DNA from: an uncultured Coriobacteriaceae bacterium
GTDB lineage: Bacteria > Actinomycetota > Coriobacteriia > Coriobacteriales > Atopobiaceae
Direction of reading: 5' to 3'
Length of the DNA stretch: 54,833 nucleotides
Assembly (NCBI GenBank): GCA_902788705.1
Contig: CADALE010000017.1
Span: 1-54,833, forward strand
The position numbers and the translations under genes are program-made. The notes beneath the pieces are model-generated. The model was not told the DNA's origin, made no database searches, and was given only the letters and a program-made list of their open reading frames with translations. This document shows positions 43,471 through 50,913 of this stretch, in pieces (position 1 is the stretch's first letter; every line of letters starts with the position of its first letter).

Positions 43471-45990
43471 CTACGACTTCTTGCCGCCCGTACGCCGCCC
43501 ACGCGTCGAGCCACGCCCGCGACGCGGCGCGGCGGCCTTCTTCTCCTTGCCGGGGCAGTCCATGTTCACGCAGATCTTCCATGGGCCGCGCGCCGTGGTG
43601 ACCTCCACCATCGGTGCCCCGCAATCGGGGCAGGTCTCGCCCGTTGCCTTGAGTTCGCCTCGCTGCGGCAGCGGGTAGCTGGTTCCGCAAAGGTCATAGT
43701 TGGTGCAGCGGATGAAGCGCTTTCCGGTGCGCTCGCTCTTGTGCGCCACCAGCTGGCCCTCGCGACCCGCCTCGGCGCACGCTGCGCAGGTACCCACCAG
43801 CACGTCGGGCTCGGCATTGGTTGGGCAGGCGGGGTTCACGCAGGTTTCGTACGCCTTGCCCCTGAACGGCTTGCACTTGAGGCGCGGCGCTCCGCAGGTG
43901 GGGCACACGCCTGCATCGCCCTCGATGGGCTCGACCCGCACGTTGGACGGCACGGGGTAGGTGACGTCGCAGTCGGGCCAGCCCATGCAGCCGATGAAGC
44001 TGCCGCGCGTCTTGGCCGAGCTCTTCATCACAAGGTCCTTGCCGCACTTGGGGCACACGCCCACCTTGGCATCGGCCGTCACGGCGTCGGAGATGGCCTC
44101 GCCGAGGTCGTCCTTGTGCTCGATGAGGGCGTCCATCATGCCCGCAAGCAGGGCTCTCGAGTGCGTGACCACCTGGTCCTGCGTCTCGGAGCCCTCGGAT
44201 ACCTTGGTCATGTCGCCCTCGAGCTCGGCCGTCATGTCCGGCGAGGTGATGTGCGGTGCGTAGTTGGTCAGCGCGTCAACGACTGCCATGCCCAGCTGGC
44301 TGGGCTCGATGGGGTCGTTCTTGAGGTACTTCACCTCGTAGAGGCGCTCGATGATGGATGCCCTCGTGGACTTGGTGCCCAGGCCCAGGCGCTCCATCTC
44401 CTGGATGAGCCTGCCTTGGCTGTAGCGCGCGGGAGGCTCCGTCTGCTTGGCCTCGAGCTGCATCGACGCAACGTCGCACACGTCGCCCACCGACAGCGGC
44501 GGGAGCTGCTCGTCCTTGCGCATGCCATAACGGTAGATGGCGCGGAAGCCGGGCTTTACCAGCACGTTGCCCGTGGCCACGAAGGGCTCGCCAGCCACGT
44601 CCATCGACACCTTGGTGCCCTCCACCTCGGCCGGGCCCATGAGGGTGGCCAGGAAGCGCCGTGCGATGAGGTTGTACAGCCGATAGGCTGCCGGCTGCAA
44701 CTGGGAAGGGTCGGTGACGGCGCCCGTGGGGTAGATGGGCGGGTGGTCGGTGGTCTGCTGCTTGCCGCGCGTGGGCTTGAGGCTCTCCTGTGCAAGCAGG
44801 CCCTTGCACGTGGGGGCGTACTCGGGCACGGCCGAGAGCATCTTGACCACGCCCTTCAGGTCGAGCGAGCTGGGGTACACGGTGTTGTCCACGCGCGGGT
44901 ACGAGATGAGGCCGTCCATGTACAGGCTCTCGGCCAGGCGCATCGTGCGCGCGGGCGAGATGCCCTCGGCAGCCGCTGCCGCCTGCAGCGAGGTGGTGTT
45001 GAAGGGGGCGGGAGCGGGCTGCTTGCGGCTCTTGCGCTCGACCGACGTGACGGTTCCGTCGTGGGCGTCCGCCACGTGGCCATAGGCCTCCTGGGCAGTC
45101 GCCTCCTCCTTGAAGCGGCCGGCTGCGTGCGTGATCTTGAACGGGTCGCTGCCATCATGGGACGCCTCGCCCGAAATCACCCAGTAGTCCTCGGGCACGA
45201 ATGCCAGGCGTTCGCGCTCGCGCTCGACGACGAGCGCCAGGGTAGGCGTCTGCACGCGGCCGGCAGAGCGCACGTTGCCGAAGCCGCCATAGCGGGCCAT
45301 GGTGAGGTAGCGCGTAAGCACGGCGCCCCAGATGAGGTCGATGTACTGGCGGCTCTCGCCGGCGTCGGCCAGGTTCTGGTCAAGGTCAACGAGGTTCGCG
45401 AAGGCGTGGTCTATCTCGGCCTTGGTGAAGGCCGAGTAGCGTGCGCGCGAGACGGGCACGTTGGGGGCCACCTCGCGAACCTGACGAAGGGCGTCCGAGC
45501 CGATCAGCTCGCCCTCGCGGTCGAAGTCGGTGCCGATGACGATGGCGTCGGCCTTCTTGGCCAGGTTCTTGAGGGCGCGAATGATGCCCTTCTCGGCCGG
45601 CAGCTTCTCGACGGGGGCCCACACCAGGTAGGGCAGGCTGGGCACCTTCCACCCCTTGATGTCGATGCCGTCCTTAAGGTAGGGCTTGCGCTTGCTCTCG
45701 TAGGGCGGGCGGGCAAGGCCGTCGGGCAGGTCGGCGGGCAGGCGCTTGCCCTCGGCGGTGAGGCCGTACCATCCCTCCTCAGGGTCAAAGTGCAGCTCGG
45801 GAGGGAAGTCGGGGGCCATGATGTGGCCACGCAGGCCGATGGTGACCCAGTCCTCTCCCCCATGGGGGAAGCGGTACACCGGCGTGTCGTACACCTTGTC
45901 GGGCTTTGGCCTGCCCACGTCGCACAGCAGCCGGGCAATCTGCTGGGCCGCGTCGTTCTTCTCTGTGATGACCAGTATCACGACTTGCAT
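43471..45990 (-). CDS. topA: type IA DNA topoisomerase I, archaeal-like
   Basis: An 839-residue topoisomerase that relaxes negative supercoils. The TOPRIM acidic motif is TDFDREGELIG (154-164), the form seen in archaeal TopA, where bacterial TopA has TDPDREGEAI. SAGRVQTPTLALVVERE (242-258) is also archaeal-like. The catalytic tyrosine is Y364 in GLISYPRVDNT. Four C-terminal zinc ribbons follow (CPKCGK, CPTCGAP, CAACAEAG, CPDCGAP), ending in a basic RGRGSTRGRRTGGKKS tail. The ATG has a poorly spaced AAAGG; a GTG nine bases later is a possible start. Confidence 0.92.
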   Translation of the reverse strand: MQVVILVITEKNDAAQQIARLLCDVGRPKPDKVYDTPVYRFPHGGEDWVTIGLRGHIMAPDFPPELHFDPEEGWYGLTAEGKRLPADLPDGLARPPYESKRKPYLKDGIDIKGWKVPSLPYLVWAPVEKLPAEKGIIRALKNLAKKADAIVIGTDFDREGELIGSDALRQVREVAPNVPVSRARYSAFTKAEIDHAFANLVDLDQNLADAGESRQYIDLIWGAVLTRYLTMARYGGFGNVRSAGRVQTPTLALVVERERERLAFVPEDYWVISGEASHDGSDPFKITHAAGRFKEEATAQEAYGHVADAHDGTVTSVERKSRKQPAPAPFNTTSLQAAAAAEGISPARTMRLAESLYMDGLISYPRVDNTVYPSSLDLKGVVKMLSAVPEYAPTCKGLLAQESLKPTRGKQQTTDHPPIYPTGAVTDPSQLQPAAYRLYNLIARRFLATLMGPAEVEGTKVSMDVAGEPFVATGNVLVKPGFRAIYRYGMRKDEQLPPLSVGDVCDVASMQLEAKQTEPPARYSQGRLIQEMERLGLGTKSTRASIIERLYEVKYLKNDPIEPSQLGMAVVDALTNYAPHITSPDMTAELEGDMTKVSEGSETQDQVVTHSRALLAGMMDALIEHKDDLGEAISDAVTADAKVGVCPKCGKDLVMKSSAKTRGSFIGCMGWPDCDVTYPVPSNVRVEPIEGDAGVCPTCGAPRLKCKPFRGKAYETCVNPACPTNAEPDVLVGTCAACAEAGREGQLVAHKSERTGKRFIRCTNYDLCGTSYPLPQRGELKATGETCPDCGAPMVEVTTARGPWKICVNMDCPGKEKKAAAPRRGRGSTRGRRTGGKKS

Positions 45991-46012
45991 ACCTTTCTGG
46001 ATACATGCGTAC

Positions 46013-46078
46013 GATGCCAGAGAAGCGCCTCCTGCCAAGCTTCGTCACGACAGCTGGCAGAAAGCGCCTCTTGGCATC
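46013..46078 (-). terminator. nested inverted repeats between tatC and topA
   Basis: GATGCCA (46013-46019) pairs with TGGCATC (46072-46078), and inside it CTGCCA (46032-46037) pairs with TGGCAG (46055-46060). It fills the gap between the tatC stop and the topA start. No T-tract, so terminator function is uncertain. Confidence 0.4.
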
Positions 46079-46085
46079 ACGAGCG

Positions 46086-46877
46086 CTAGTCTTCGAGCAG
46101 GGCGTGCTCCTCATAGTCCTCGCGGGTCCACTTGAGGGCCTCCCTGCCGTCGCGGGCCACCACCACCTGCCGCGCCACGAACAACGCCATCTCGTACAGG
46201 GCGATGAGCGCGGCAAACATGAGCAGCATGGTGACGGGAGACGCATCGGGCGTGAAGATGCCCGTGAGCGTGAGCAGGCCCACGTAGATGAGGCGCCACT
46301 GCTCGCGGAACGTCTTGTACGGCACGATGTGCAGGATGGACAGGTAGAAGATGACCAGCGGCAGCTCGAAGGCGACGCCAAAGCCCACCTCAAGCAGCAT
46401 CATGATGTTGAGGAAGTCCTCCGCGTTGGCCACGACGTCGGCGAAGTCGAGCGTCTGGTCAAGCAGCCACCCGAAGGCCGCCCGCTGGATGATGAGGTAG
46501 CAGAAGATCATGCCCATGAAGAACAGCACCACCATGGCAGCGACCGTAGGCACGACCCACTTGCGCTCGTTGGTGTGCAGGGCCGGGAGGAAGAAGCCCA
46601 TGGCCTCCCAGATGATGATGGGCGTGCAGACGATGACGCCAAAGAAGATGGCCACCTTGAAGCGGATGGTGAAGCCTCCCAGCGCGGTGAGCACCGTGAG
46701 GCGGGCACCCTCGGGAAGCGACTCGCGAATGGGGTCCATCATCATGTCGATGAGGGTGGGCGTGGCAAAGTACACGATGACGGCCGTCACGAGCACCGAG
46801 ACGACCACGATCATGAGGCGCCGACGGAGCTCACCGAGGTGATCCATCAGCGGCATGCGTGCTGGTCCGATAGGCAT
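46086..46877 (-). CDS. tatC: twin-arginine translocase subunit TatC
   Basis: A 263-residue integral membrane receptor of the Tat system, which exports folded proteins with RR signal peptides. DHLGELRRRLMIVV at the N-terminus is the conserved TatC start, and GFFLPALHTNERK and FGVAFELPLV are the loop signatures; the conserved glutamate in FE(L)P is kept. Six transmembrane helices are evident. It lies 30 bases downstream of tatA, in a run TPR protein-STAS-tatA-tatC. Confidence 0.95.
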   Translation of the reverse strand: MPIGPARMPLMDHLGELRRRLMIVVVSVLVTAVIVYFATPTLIDMMMDPIRESLPEGARLTVLTALGGFTIRFKVAIFFGVIVCTPIIIWEAMGFFLPALHTNERKWVVPTVAAMVVLFFMGMIFCYLIIQRAAFGWLLDQTLDFADVVANAEDFLNIMMLLEVGFGVAFELPLVIFYLSILHIVPYKTFREQWRLIYVGLLTLTGIFTPDASPVTMLLMFAALIALYEMALFVARQVVVARDGREALKWTREDYEEHALLED

Positions 46878-46907
46878 ATGCGTGTGGGGAGCCGGACGTA
46901 GGTTGCC

Positions 46908-47567
46908 CTAGTCCTCGCTCCCGTCCTCCTTCCCAGTAGGCCCATCCTCCTGCGCGGCAGGCTCGGGCTCGGATGCGGGTGTGACGTCGGGCTCGTCCTC
47001 GGCTGCCGCCTCGGGCTCAGGCTCTGGTGCCGGCTCGGACTTGGTGGCACGACGACGTGGCGCCATCGCGTAGAGCGCCGCCGCGGTCTTGGGCGCGGGC
47101 TCCTCCTGCTCGGCGGGCTCGGCGCTTGGCTCGGCGGCCTCGGGCGCGTCCTTGTCGTCCGCGTCCGCACCTTCGGCCTCGGTGTCGTCCGCTGCGGTGG
47201 CAGGCGACTCGGCCGCAGCGGCCTCGGCAGCGGCCTTCTCCGCCGCCTCGCGCTCCGCGCGCAGGCGTGCCTTGCGCTCGGCGAACGTCTCGGCCTTGTG
47301 GGCACCGCCGGTGCCCTCGCCCTCGAGGTCGGCGTCCGCGTCCAGGTCTTCCTGCTTGGGGCGCTTGGACGGAGTTATGGTCATGGCCTCGTTGAGCGGG
47401 TCCATGACCTCGGTCTGCACCACCTGCGTGAAGCCCTCCTGTGCCTGCCTAAACTGCCTGAGCGCCCGGCCGATCGTGCGGCCCATGCCCGGCAGCTTGT
47501 CGGGGCCAAACAGCAAAAACGCGAAGCCCACGATAATCACGAGCTCTGTCTCGCCAATGCCAAACAC
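46908..47567 (-). CDS. tatA: TatA/TatB-family protein with long acidic tail
   Basis: A 219-residue Tat component. The N-terminal helix and hinge (MFGIGETELVIIVGFAFLLFGPDKLPGMGR) are typical, followed by the amphipathic helix (TIGRALRQFRQAQEGF). TatA proteins are usually 60-100 residues; here about 150 further residues are Ala/Glu/Pro-rich, disordered and acidic with an embedded charged segment. FGPDKLP and the amphipathic helix do not clearly separate TatA from TatB. It lies next to tatC, which supports a minimal Tat system. Confidence 0.9.
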   Translation of the reverse strand: MFGIGETELVIIVGFAFLLFGPDKLPGMGRTIGRALRQFRQAQEGFTQVVQTEVMDPLNEAMTITPSKRPKQEDLDADADLEGEGTGGAHKAETFAERKARLRAEREAAEKAAAEAAAAESPATAADDTEAEGADADDKDAPEAAEPSAEPAEQEEPAPKTAAALYAMAPRRRATKSEPAPEPEPEAAAEDEPDVTPASEPEPAAQEDGPTGKEDGSED

Positions 47568-47600
47568 CGGTGCTCCTCCCTTCCTCTTGCGATGAGGGCG

Positions 47601-47936
47601 CTACGCGCGCCCGTCGTAGGTCACTCCCAGCTCGCCGTCAAGCCCCAGAAGGGCCAGGACGCGCGCCACGTTGCGCTGCGGGTTGAGCACGCGCACCTGC
47701 ACGCCAACCTCTGACGCACGATGCACCACACCCACCAGCACGCCGATGCCCGTGGAGTCGATGTAGGGAACCTGGTCGAGGGCAACCTCAACCAGCGTCG
47801 CACCGTATTCGGCGGCATGCTTGAGCGCCTCGTCGATGGCTTCGCGAAGCTCGGGGGCGTTGGACACGTCCACCTCGCCCTCCACGCTCACCAGCACGCC
47901 GGAAGCCGCCTTATCCTCCCTGATGGAAAGGCCCAT
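47601..47936 (-). CDS. STAS-domain anti-sigma factor antagonist
   Basis: A 111-residue single-domain STAS protein of the SpoIIAA/RsbV type. The phosphorylatable serine is in PYIDSTGIGVLVG, and VSVEGEVDVSNAPELREAI is the standard N-terminal strand-helix. Such proteins bind an anti-sigma kinase when unphosphorylated. No kinase or sigma factor is in the window, so the target is unknown. It lies between the TPR gene and tatA in a run of same-strand genes with short gaps. Confidence 0.9.
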   Translation of the reverse strand: MGLSIREDKAASGVLVSVEGEVDVSNAPELREAIDEALKHAAEYGATLVEVALDQVPYIDSTGIGVLVGVVHRASEVGVQVRVLNPQRNVARVLALLGLDGELGVTYDGRA

Positions 47937-47972
47937 CGGTCCTCCCTCTTTCTTTTGCGCCGTCAGGCGCCC

Positions 47973-48866
47973 TTAGTTGCTTGTACCCGCTTCGCTGTCA
48001 TCCGATTCACCGTCGGCCTGCTGGTCGGCGGCGCCGGCATCCACAGCGCTTTCGTCCTCGGCGGCGCCAGCGTCCGCAGCCTCCTCGCCCTCGGCAGCCT
48101 CCTCGTCGGTTGCCGTAAGCGCCTCGATGCGCGACTGGGCATACGCCGTGGAGCTGTACTGGCCGTCGGGATCGGTGCTCACGGCCTGCTGATATGCGGC
48201 AAGGGCCGCCTCCGGGTCAAACCAGTCGTACACCATGCCCAGGTTGGCCCAGGCGCTCGAGCATTCGGGGTCATCGGCGACGATGGCCTCAAGCTGCGTC
48301 TGGGCATCGCTGATCTGCCCCGAGTACAGCGAGCAGAGCGCACGGTTTACCCTGACGTCCGACGAGTCCTCGATGGCGAGGTAGCGGTCGTAGACGCCCT
48401 GCGCCTTTGCGTAGAGCTCGGCCGCGTGGTCGGAGGCGCCTTCGTCGGTGGCGTAGTAGTTGACCGCAGAGCCCCACGTGAGGTAGAGGTTGCCCAGCTG
48501 CTGGAGGGCCTCGGTGTCGTCGGGCTGCGACTCGAGCGTAGCCTCGTACGACGATGCGGCCTCGGCGTACAGCGCGTCTACCTGCTCGGAGCTGACCTCC
48601 TCGCCCTCTGACAGCGCGTTGGCCAGCTCACGCGCCTCCGAGTTGGCCTTGGACTGCCGCATGCCGCCCACGATGTAGGTGAGCGACGGCACCATCATGC
48701 CGAGGGCCAGGATCACAGCAAAGGCGCCGACCATGATGTTGCGCAGCTTCTTCTTTCGCTCGGCCTTGCGCTCCTCCTCGGTAAGCGGAGTCTCCGACCT
48801 CTTTATCTTTGCGCGTGCGAGGCGCTTCGGCTGGGTGCTTGAAGGTCGCTTCTCTTCCTGTGCCAT
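47973..48866 (-). CDS. membrane-anchored TPR protein
   Basis: A 297-residue protein. A basic cytoplasmic N-terminus (about residues 1-45, rich in RKKK) precedes one transmembrane helix (IMVGAFAVILALGMMVPSLTYIVGG). The extracytoplasmic part has TPR-like repeats (EALQQLGNLYLTWGS; VRVNRALCSLYSGQISDAQTQLEAI; SAWANLGMVYDWFDPEAALAAYQQAV) and a 50-residue acidic Ala/Glu/Asp tail. The ATG at 48864-48866 is set by AAGGCAGGT. Probably a protein-interaction scaffold at the cell surface; the partner is unknown. First gene of the run with STAS, tatA and tatC. Confidence 0.83.
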   Translation of the reverse strand: MAQEEKRPSSTQPKRLARAKIKRSETPLTEEERKAERKKKLRNIMVGAFAVILALGMMVPSLTYIVGGMRQSKANSEARELANALSEGEEVSSEQVDALYAEAASSYEATLESQPDDTEALQQLGNLYLTWGSAVNYYATDEGASDHAAELYAKAQGVYDRYLAIEDSSDVRVNRALCSLYSGQISDAQTQLEAIVADDPECSSAWANLGMVYDWFDPEAALAAYQQAVSTDPDGQYSSTAYAQSRIEALTATDEEAAEGEEAADAGAAEDESAVDAGAADQQADGESDDSEAGTSN

Positions 48867-48993
48867 ACCTGCCTTCTTCTGCCTAAACGACTTACATACG
48901 CTCGAAAGCATAGGGCGTCTTGTCAGTATACGAAACGAGGCATGGCCAACTCTACCGAAACTCTAACTCTCGCAGACGGGTTACGCCAAGTTG

Positions 48994-49029
48994 TGTCGCA
49001 AGTCGCTACCACGGTAGCGACTTGCGACA
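48994..49029. repeat. 36-base palindromic element, copy 2
   Basis: Perfect 17-base arms (TGTCGCAAGTCGCTACC / GGTAGCGACTTGCGACA) around a two-base centre. Copy 1 at 30821-30856 shares the whole right arm and the ends of the left. It lies in the 265-base gap between the TPR gene and the aminotransferase; no gene is seen in that gap. Confidence 0.9.
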
Positions 49030-49131
49030 GTGCCAAGCATCCCGGCGCCACGGCTGCACGCAAGGCGCACGGCGCGCCTTTCGGCTCTCACGACTCTTAT
49101 TCACGACTCTTATATATGTATGCAGCAACTC

Positions 49132-50415
49132 CTAGCGCGAGGTGCGCTCCAGACGTGCCGCCACCAGCTGCACGACCACCACGAACACGTCGAGCGCACT
49201 GCCCAGGTCGTCAAGCGAGGGATAGGTGGGCGCGATGCGGATGTTGGTGTCGCGCGGGTCCTTGCCATACGGCCACGTGGCGCCAGCGCCCGTCAACACC
49301 ACGCCCAGGTCGCGCATCATGGACACGATGGCCTTCGCCGAGCCCTCGGGGCCTTCGAACGACACGAAGTACCCACCGTGCGGATGCGTCCAGCTGGCGA
49401 TGCCCAGGTGCCCTATCCCCTCCGTGAGCTTGCGCTCCACCAGCTCGAAGCGCGGGCGCACGATGTCTGCGTGGCGCCGCATGTGCTGGCGCACGCCCTC
49501 GAGGTCCTTGAGAAACAGCACGTGGGCCAGCTGCGAGAACTTCTCGCAGCTCACGCGCTCCACTGCAAAGGCGGCCCGCACGTGCACCATGTCGGACGGG
49601 CTTGCCGTGACGAACGCGATGCCCGAGCTGGGGAACGTCACCTTGGCCGTCGAGCCAAACTCGTACACCAAGTCCTGCGTGCCGGCCTCGGCCATGGCGT
49701 CGAAGATGTTGAGAAGCTGGTCATCCTCATCGCCAAAGGCATGCACCACGTAGGCGTTGTCCCAGAAGATGCGGAAGTCACGCGCGGCGGGACGCAACGA
49801 CGCGAAGGCACGCACCACCTCGTCGGAATAGGTGATGCCCGTGGGATTAGCGTACTTGGGAACGCACCAGATGCCCTTGACCTGCGCATCGCCCTCCACC
49901 AGCTCGCGCACCACGTCCATGTCGGGACCGTCGGGGCCCATGGGCACGGGCACGTTCTCGATGCCAAAGCTGGCGCTCACGGCAAAGTGGCGGTCGTAGC
50001 CAGGGCTGGGGCACAGGAACTTGACCGTTCCCTGCCTACACCACGGCTCCTCCCCCGCAATGCCGCGCACGAAGGCGTTGGACACGAGGTCGTACATGAG
50101 GTTGAGGCTTGACGAGCCGTTGACGATGACGTTTGCCGGGTCAACACCCAAGATCTCAGCTGCAAGGGCACGCGCCGAAGGCAGGCCGTCGGGCGTGCCG
50201 TAGTTGTCCACGATGGCGTTGCCGTCCACCAGCGGCGTCTTAGAGGTAAGCAGGTCGAACATGGGCCTCGAGAGGGCCGTCTGCTCGGGCGACGGCTTGC
50301 CGCGGGCCATGTCGAGCGCGAGGCCACGAGAGCGAATCTCGTCGGTAAGAAGCTCGAGGCGGGCAATCTCGGCGTCGAGCTGTTCTGTGGTCATGAGCTG
50401 GTAGGCGTTTGCCAT
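49132..50415 (-). CDS. aspartate aminotransferase, class Ic
   Basis: A 427-residue fold type I PLP enzyme of the actinobacterial/Corynebacterium-type aspartate aminotransferase subfamily. The Schiff-base lysine is in YEFGSTAKVTFPSSG, GIWCVPKYANPTGITYSD is the family segment with the conserved N-P-T-G, and FRIFWDNAYVVHAF holds the PLP-contacting Asp and Tyr. The N-terminal MARGKPSPEQ matches this group. It makes aspartate/glutamate from the 2-oxo acids. GAGGGGAGATACC precedes the ATG. Divergent from the small gene at 50494, sharing an 78-base gap. Confidence 0.9.
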   Translation of the reverse strand: MANAYQLMTTEQLDAEIARLELLTDEIRSRGLALDMARGKPSPEQTALSRPMFDLLTSKTPLVDGNAIVDNYGTPDGLPSARALAAEILGVDPANVIVNGSSSLNLMYDLVSNAFVRGIAGEEPWCRQGTVKFLCPSPGYDRHFAVSASFGIENVPVPMGPDGPDMDVVRELVEGDAQVKGIWCVPKYANPTGITYSDEVVRAFASLRPAARDFRIFWDNAYVVHAFGDEDDQLLNIFDAMAEAGTQDLVYEFGSTAKVTFPSSGIAFVTASPSDMVHVRAAFAVERVSCEKFSQLAHVLFLKDLEGVRQHMRRHADIVRPRFELVERKLTEGIGHLGIASWTHPHGGYFVSFEGPEGSAKAIVSMMRDLGVVLTGAGATWPYGKDPRDTNIRIAPTYPSLDDLGSALDVFVVVVQLVAARLERTSR

Positions 50416-50461
50416 GGTATCTCCCCTCGGGCGGGCTGCTCGTCCGCAGCCGTGTGAGAGA

Positions 50462-50469
50462 AGTATAGA
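50462..50469. promoter_or_regulatory. shared -10-like element between divergent genes
   Basis: AGTATAGA reads as TATAGA on the plus strand and TATACT on the minus strand, so the same bases could serve as -10 for both divergent genes. No good -35 was found at normal spacing on either strand. Confidence 0.3.
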
Positions 50470-50493
50470 CGGTTCCTGCGGAATTGAGCTACC

Positions 50494-50805
50494 ATGGTCG
50501 CCATGAAGAGAATCGCACACAACACCACGCGCGCCGACTCGCGCATCATACGTCCCGGTGCCCAGGCCGACGAATACGGCGAGCTGCAGCACTTGGTTGA
50601 CGAGCTGTATGCCGTGAATCCCTCCCAGGCCGTCTCGCGCATGGACGTGCTGGTGCGTGCCGAGGTGGATGACCTCTGCGACGACCTCATGGAGGTAGTG
50701 CGGCTGCTGCCCGGCGGCTCGTACAAGCGCTACCGCCTCTGCGACCAGCTTAACTCCATCGTCACAGCCCACGGCTGGGCCTATCTGTACGGCACCGTGG
50801 AGTAG
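50494..50805 (+). CDS. small unknown protein
   Basis: A 103-residue soluble, predicted mostly helical protein (MVAMKRIAHNTTRADSRII). Acidic helices in the middle (LVRAEVDDLCDDLMEVVRLL) precede RYRLCDQLNSIVTAHGW. I do not recognise the family. The first ATG has only a weak site; a second ATG at 50503 is possible. It is one of the few plus-strand genes, divergent from the aminotransferase and convergent with nhaA. Confidence 0.65.
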   Translation: MVAMKRIAHNTTRADSRIIRPGAQADEYGELQHLVDELYAVNPSQAVSRMDVLVRAEVDDLCDDLMEVVRLLPGGSYKRYRLCDQLNSIVTAHGWAYLYGTVE

Positions 50806-50863
50806 GCAGGCAGGGCTTTCGAGGGGTCCGAGTCCGCGACACGGCGCCCCATCGCCACACGCA

Positions 50864-50898
50864 CGTCGGAAGCGCAGCGCCCCGCCACGCTTCCGACG
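50864..50898. terminator. bidirectional hairpin between convergent genes
   Basis: Perfect eleven-base arms (CGTCGGAAGCG / CGCTTCCGACG) around a 13-base loop, between the stop codons at 50805 and 50914. No T-tract on either side. Confidence 0.65.
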
Positions 50899-50913
50899 CC
50901 CAACTCCCAGCAG

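Noticed and set aside
41971..46089. A 1372-codon open frame on the plus strand opposite holB, tmk and topA
   Set aside because: It is antisense to three well-supported genes and its product is His/Ala/Gly/Leu-rich low complexity, typical of the shadow frame of high-GC genes. Similar long plus-strand frames opposite aspS, metG and the GH13 gene were rejected for the same reason.
48942..49131. A small plus-strand gene starting MANSTETLTLADGL
   Set aside because: It has no ribosome-binding site, runs through the 36-base palindrome and continues antisense into the aminotransferase gene.
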